Source of the DNA: Streptomyces sp. SUK 48
GTDB taxonomy: Bacteria > Actinomycetota > Actinomycetes > Streptomycetales > Streptomycetaceae
Reading direction: 5' to 3'
Assembly (NCBI RefSeq): GCF_009650765.1
Contig: NZ_CP045740.1
Location: 7,292,001 to 7,356,000, forward strand
DNA length: 64,000 nt
Of the stretch, positions 60,521 to 64,000 are shown piece by piece (the first letter of the stretch is position 1; the number at the start of each line of letters is the position of its first letter). The notes below the pieces were generated by a model that did not search any database, had not been told where the DNA came from, and worked only from the letters and a program-made list of their open reading frames with translations. The translations under genes and the position numbers were made by a program.

Positions 60521-60784
60521 TCAACGGCGTGCGAACGCCCGGTCGAGGGCGGCGATCCCCACCGCCGCCAGGGCGATCTGGATGAGCCACTCGATCCAGT
60601 CGGGCCCCTTGGTGTCCGCGACCCCGAGCCCCGCCGCGATCGCGGAGCCGATCAGCGCGGCCACGATGCCGACGACGATGGTCCACAGCACCCCGATGTG
60701 CTGCCGCCCCGGGACGACCAGCCGGCCCAGAACGCCGATGATCAGGCCGATGACGATCGCGCTGATGATGCCTGAAATCTCCAT
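60521..60784 (-). CDS. GlsB/YeaQ/YmgE family stress-response membrane protein
   Basis: Membrane protein of 87 residues, formerly called transglycosylase-associated protein. It has three helices, about 3-25 (ending GRLVVPGRQ), 28-50 and 62-80, with Gly-rich faces. ATG 60784 has GAGGGG upstream at good spacing; a GTG six bases earlier does not. Function is unknown; relatives respond to envelope or acid stress. The stop codon is eight bases from the stop of the convergent acetyltransferase. Confidence 0.88.
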   Translation of the reverse strand: MEISGIISAIVIGLIIGVLGRLVVPGRQHIGVLWTIVVGIVAALIGSAIAAGLGVADTKGPDWIEWLIQIALAAVGIAALDRAFARR

Positions 60785-60876
60785 CTCCACCCCTCTGTAC
60801 GGCGTGCACCCGTCCCTGGGAAAGGTGCCCGCTGCGGGCGCGGACAGTCCGGCGCGCTTTATTGCCGGGTCTTTCT

Positions 60877-60946
60877 GTTCACCGGCGCTTCATGCCATGT
60901 ACCTTTCAAGCCATCGACGCGTGTAGAACCCTCAAGCGGGTTCTAC
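60877..60946 (+). promoter_or_regulatory. PHO-box-like repeat and hairpin upstream of the secreted Gly-rich linker protein
   Basis: GTTCACC (60877-60883) is followed at an 11-base period by CTTCATG (60888-60894) and GTACCTT (60899-60905), a degenerate PHO-box pattern. Downstream, GTAGAACCC (60923-60931) and GGGTTCTAC (60938-60946) form a perfect nine-base stem with a six-base loop, extended by four more positions with one mismatch. The stem may be an operator or a leader hairpin. Confidence 0.4.
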
Positions 60947-60976
60947 GCGCGCAGACTTGGTGCCGCAACTCCCTCT

Positions 60977-61011
60977 CCCCACACCCCACACCCCACACCC
61001 CACACCCCACA
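60977..61011 (+). repeat. Five perfect CCCCACA repeats just before the ribosome binding site
   Basis: Five head-to-tail copies of the seven-base unit CCCCACA, ending three bases before GGAGG of the gene at 61027. They lie in the 5' leader, where slipped-strand changes would alter leader length but not the coding frame. Confidence 0.9.
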
Positions 61012-61026
61012 ACGGAGGTTCGCCGG

Positions 61027-62508
61027 ATGCTCGGATCCACGAGATCCCGACGCAGAGTCACCACCGCACTCGCCGGTTTCGGCCTGCTCCTGACCGGAGC
61101 CGCCGTCCAGGTCGGTGCGAGCGCCCCCGTTCAGGCGGCGACCACGCACCGCGTGCTGTTCGACAACGCCCACGCCGAGACGGCCGGCAACGCCGACTGG
61201 GTCATCTCCACCAGCCAGCCCGACCCGCTGGCCCAGAACGCCAGCCCGCAGTCCGAGACGGACTGGACCGGCGCGCTCTCCTCCTGGGGCGTGGCGCTCC
61301 AGAAGACCGGCGACTACAGCCTGAAGACGCTGCCTTCCGGCCAGAGCCTGACCTACGGCGGCTCGTCCGCGCAGGACCTGTCGAACTTCGACGAGCTGGT
61401 CCTGCCGGAGCCCAACACGATGTTCACCACCGCCGAGAAGACGGCGATCATGAACTTCGTGAAGAACGGCGGCGGGCTGTTCATGATCTCCGACCACACC
61501 GGTGCCGACCGCAACAACGACGGCAACGACGCGGTCGAGATCCTCAACGACCTGATGACGAACAACGGCGTGGACAACACCGACCCGTTCGGCTTCTCCA
61601 TCGACGCGCTGGACGTCAAGTCCGGCTATCCGGCCGCGATCAGCGACAGCACCGACCCGGTGCTGAACGGCTCCTTCGGCAAGGTCACCAAGAGCCTGTT
61701 CGCCGACGGTACGACCGCCACCCTCAAGCCCGCCGACAACGCGGCCGCCAAGGGCCTGGTCTACCGCAGCGGTTACTCGGGCAACACCGGTGCCTTCTTC
61801 CTGACCAGCACCTTCGGCGCCGGACGCGTCGCGTTCTGGGGCGACAGCTCCCCGATCGACGACGGCACCGGCAGCTCCGGCAACACCCTGTACGACGGCT
61901 GGAACGACACCGGCGCCACCAACGCGCCGCTCGCCCTGAACGCCACCGCGTGGCTCGCCGGTGCCGGCGGCACCGGCGGCGGGACCGGTGGTGGCACCGG
62001 CGGCGGTGGCACGGGTGGCGGCGGCACCGGCACCTGCACCGCGGGCCAGCTGCTCGGCAACAACGGCTTCGAGTCGGGCGACACCACCTGGAGCGCGTCC
62101 GGCAAGGTCATCACCAACGCCGCGGGCGAGTCGGCCCACTCGGGTTCGTACTACGCCTGGCTCGACGGCTACGGCACCGCCACCACCGACACGCTCTCCC
62201 AGCCGGTGGCCGTCCCGGCGGGCTGCACCTCGGCCAAGCTGAGCTTCTACCTGCACGTCGACACGGCCGAGACCTCGACCACCACCGCCTACGACACCCT
62301 CAAGGTGCAGGTGCTGAACGGCTCCGGCACGGTGCTGGGCACCCTGGCGACGTACTCGAACCTCAACGCCGGCTCGGGCTACACCCAGCGCAGCTTCGAC
62401 CTCAGCGGCTACGCCGGACAGAACATCACCCTTCAGTTCACCGGCACCGAGGGCTCCAAGTACCAGACCTCGTTCGTCGTGGACGACACCGCGCTCAACG
62501 TGAGCTGA
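61027..62508 (+). CDS. Secreted two-domain protein with Gly/Thr linker and C-terminal carbohydrate-binding-like domain
   Basis: Exported protein of 493 residues. The signal peptide of about 38 residues ends APVQA. Residues about 40-310 form an alpha/beta domain of the DUF4350 or GATase1-like kind: [54 protein letters not shown] and [14 protein letters not shown] linker of Gly-Thr repeats (about 317-335) leads to a jelly-roll domain ([16 protein letters not shown] to the end) like carbohydrate-binding or proprotein-convertase-type modules. I do not know the enzyme activity. GGAGG is eight bases before the ATG; a strong terminator follows. Confidence 0.85.
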   Translation: MLGSTRSRRRVTTALAGFGLLLTGAAVQVGASAPVQAATTHRVLFDNAHAETAGNADWVISTSQPDPLAQNASPQSETDWTGALSSWGVALQKTGDYSLKTLPSGQSLTYGGSSAQDLSNFDELVLPEPNTMFTTAEKTAIMNFVKNGGGLFMISDHTGADRNNDGNDAVEILNDLMTNNGVDNTDPFGFSIDALDVKSGYPAAISDSTDPVLNGSFGKVTKSLFADGTTATLKPADNAAAKGLVYRSGYSGNTGAFFLTSTFGAGRVAFWGDSSPIDDGTGSSGNTLYDGWNDTGATNAPLALNATAWLAGAGGTGGGTGGGTGGGGTGGGGTGTCTAGQLLGNNGFESGDTTWSASGKVITNAAGESAHSGSYYAWLDGYGTATTDTLSQPVAVPAGCTSAKLSFYLHVDTAETSTTTAYDTLKVQVLNGSGTVLGTLATYSNLNAGSGYTQRSFDLSGYAGQNITLQFTGTEGSKYQTSFVVDDTALNVS

Positions 62509-62522
62509 GCGCCCGCGCACGC

Positions 62523-62556
62523 GAGGGGGGTGGGTCCGGCGGGACCCACCCCCCTC
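62523..62556. terminator. Strong hairpin between convergent genes
   Basis: A perfect 15-base stem (GAGGGGGGTGGGTCC with GGACCCACCCCCCTC) and a four-base loop lie between the stop at 62508 and the stop of the convergent glucosaminidase gene at 62558. It should act in both directions. Confidence 0.85.
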
Positions 62557-62557
62557 G

Positions 62558-64000
62558 TCATGCCGCCGGCACGGTCCGCTGCGGGGTGTTCCACCCGGAG
62601 ACCCGCACCCGCGGGGCCGCGCCGCGCAGATCGGCCGTCCGGTAGACGGCGGTCAGCGTCACCGACTCGCCCGGCCACAGCCCCACCTCGTTGTCCGACC
62701 AGCGCACCGGCAGCACCGGCGCCCCGCGCCCGTCGACCAGGTGCACGTCCGTCAGCAGCGAGGGCGTCCGCCCGTCGGTGGTGTTGCGCAGGGTCACCGT
62801 GGTGGTCGACGTACCGCCTCCCGAACGGGTGGTGGCGGTCGCCGCCACCGACGCCGGTGCCATCGAGGCCAGCCCGGTGAGGTCGGCGTAACCGGTCGTC
62901 GGGGTGTACCACCAGGTGGTGCGCGGCCAGTCGAGCGTGTCCTGCCGGGCGGAGAGCCAGTACACGTTCCGGCTCACCTCCCGGCCGCCCGCGTCGGTCA
63001 GCACCAGCCGCAGCAGGTACGTCCGCGCCAGCCCGGGCACCGAGTCCGGCAGGGTCAGCGCGTCCGTGTGCGCCCCGTCCCCGGGCACCGACAGATCGGC
63101 GGCCGCCCCGTCGTAGCGCTGGGTGCCGTCCGGGTCGAAGAGCGTGGCCCGCGCGGTGAGACCGCGTGCCGCCCCGGGCCGGTTGTTCACCACCGTCACC
63201 GAGTGGTCGTCGTACCCGTACTGGATGTGCAGCGGCTCGTTGGCCTTCTTCGCGCCGAAGTAGGCGCCGCCCTGGTCGAGATAGCGGTCCGTCAGCTGCC
63301 AGTGCAGGGACGTCCAGCCGCTGTTGAACATCCAGTGGATCACCCCGGTCGCCGGCTGCTCGGCATCCGTCGCGTTGCGTTCGTACGCCTCGAACTGCGC
63401 CCGCACGTTCTCGTACTGGGCCAGCTGGGCCTTGCGGACGTAGTCGGCGAGGCCGGTGGGGGCGCCGTAGCGGGCGGCGAGCGCGGCGTCGTAGAGCGAG
63501 AGCGTGCCGAAGGTGGCGGACGGCGAGCGGTGGTACTGCCGGGCCCCGGGGTCCTGCCAGAGGCTGTCCAGCTCGGCCGGGGTGAGCATCCGGCGCAGGG
63601 TGTCCAGGGTGGGGATGCTCGGGCCCGCGCTGGTCTCGGAGTTGAAGCCGGTGGCGCCGCCCTCGCGCTTGGCGTACCAGTAGTCCGGCGGCACCCAGTC
63701 GTAGGGGCCGGTCATCTTCATGCCCGAACTGCCGAGCCGTGGCGAGGACTTGTCGGAGGCGGCGGAGACGACCGGGAGGTTCCAGTCGGCGGCCCGCAGC
63801 GCGTCCAGGTAGTTCTTCTCGATCGTCGCGTCGGGCGCGAAGTCGCTGCCGATCAGGAAGGAGATCACGCTCGGGTGGTCCCGCAGCCGGGCGGCCTCGG
63901 CGGCCATCGACGCCTTCGCCACCGGGTAGTCGGCCGGGGTCCACTTCTCTCCGTTCTCCGTGCCGTTGACCTGCCCCTCCCACTTGGTGCAGCACTCCCA
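62558..64000 (-). CDS. csxA: Exo-beta-D-glucosaminidase (GH2, CsxA type), 5' part outside the window
   Basis: C-terminal 480 residues of a family 2 glycoside hydrolase; the frame is open through base 64000. It enters at WECCTKWEGQVNG, the chitosan-specific block, then GSDFAPD (catalytic acid Asp in CsxA) and FNSETSAGP (nucleophile Glu). The remaining part has the two beta-sandwich domains (YLDQGGAYFGAKKANEPLHIQY and later). CsxA removes glucosamine units from the non-reducing end of chitosan oligomers outside the cell. An internal GTG at 63922 is not the start. Confidence 0.92.
   Translation of the reverse strand, partial: WECCTKWEGQVNGTENGEKWTPADYPVAKASMAAEAARLRDHPSVISFLIGSDFAPDATIEKNYLDALRAADWNLPVVSAASDKSSPRLGSSGMKMTGPYDWVPPDYWYAKREGGATGFNSETSAGPSIPTLDTLRRMLTPAELDSLWQDPGARQYHRSPSATFGTLSLYDAALAARYGAPTGLADYVRKAQLAQYENVRAQFEAYERNATDAEQPATGVIHWMFNSGWTSLHWQLTDRYLDQGGAYFGAKKANEPLHIQYGYDDHSVTVVNNRPGAARGLTARATLFDPDGTQRYDGAAADLSVPGDGAHTDALTLPDSVPGLARTYLLRLVLTDAGGREVSRNVYWLSARQDTLDWPRTTWWYTPTTGYADLTGLASMAPASVAATATTRSGGGTSTTTVTLRNTTDGRTPSLLTDVHLVDGRGAPVLPVRWSDNEVGLWPGESVTLTAVYRTADLRGAAPRVRVSGWNTPQRTVPAA

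Noticed and set aside
60510..60524. CTGACGGTACGTCAA, 14 of 15 bases identical to the operator at 24146-24160
   Set aside because: It spans the stop codons of two convergent genes and has no promoter nearby, so chance is the better explanation.

Overview
The window is high-GC actinobacterial chromosome and almost certainly Streptomyces. Support comes from the strongly GC-biased third codon positions, GTG and TTG starts, and a gene set typical of that genus: a long chaplin with a sortase signal, an SsgA-like protein, an NsdA-like regulator, a DUF397 protein, a two-domain universal stress protein and a GH2 exo-glucosaminidase. I saw no tRNA, rRNA, insertion sequence, phage gene or CRISPR array.

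Layout. (1) 1-2797: end of an acyl-CoA dehydrogenase, a GNAT acetyltransferase and a short-chain dehydrogenase. (2) 2847-22068: a compact all-minus-strand cluster of 17 genes in two transcription units. The first unit (22068 to 8532, 13 genes, nearly all overlapping by 4 or 8 bases) encodes a sedoheptulose-7-phosphate cyclase-type enzyme, a cupin, a class III aminotransferase, an ABC exporter (ATPase plus two permeases), a maltokinase-like kinase, a GlgA-like glycosyltransferase, a GlgC-like nucleotidyltransferase, a ROK kinase, an NAD-dependent reductase, a NUDIX hydrolase and a HAD phosphatase. The second unit (8363 to 2847) encodes a PfkB kinase, a GMC oxidoreductase, an aldo/keto reductase and a radical SAM enzyme. 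(3) 22571-37440: acyl-CoA catabolism: FAD oxidoreductase, nitronate monooxygenase-like protein, three acyl-CoA synthetases, phenylacetate-CoA ligase, a decayed hydrolase, an epoxide hydrolase-like protein, a crotonase, a double DUF35 protein and two thiolase-fold proteins. (4) 37524-64000: housekeeping, developmental and secreted proteins.

The most interesting system is region 2. Its combination of cyclase, aminotransferase, GlgC-like and GlgA-like enzymes, phosphatase, sugar kinases and an ABC-2 exporter matches in outline the logic of acarbose-type pseudo-oligosaccharide biosynthesis. It lacks dTDP-sugar genes and adds a radical SAM enzyme, a GMC oxidoreductase and a maltokinase-like protein that I do not associate with known clusters of this kind. 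I infer a C7-cyclitol-containing sugar-like product that is activated, coupled and exported. Both units have a promoter whose -35 box is overlapped by an inverted repeat sharing CAAGTTNTTGC, which suggests one regulator encoded elsewhere.

Region 3 carries a repeated palindrome, CTGACGNNNCGTCAG, in front of two operons, consistent with a small TetR-type regulon for acyl-CoA breakdown. Region 1 contains similar catabolic genes, so the biosynthetic cluster may have been inserted into a catabolic locus.

Two genes (36275-37440 and 41948-43089) are broken by a single missing base in a run of five C, the kind of change that can be a sequencing error. The hydrolase at 30084-30708 has lost several segments and is a genuine relic.
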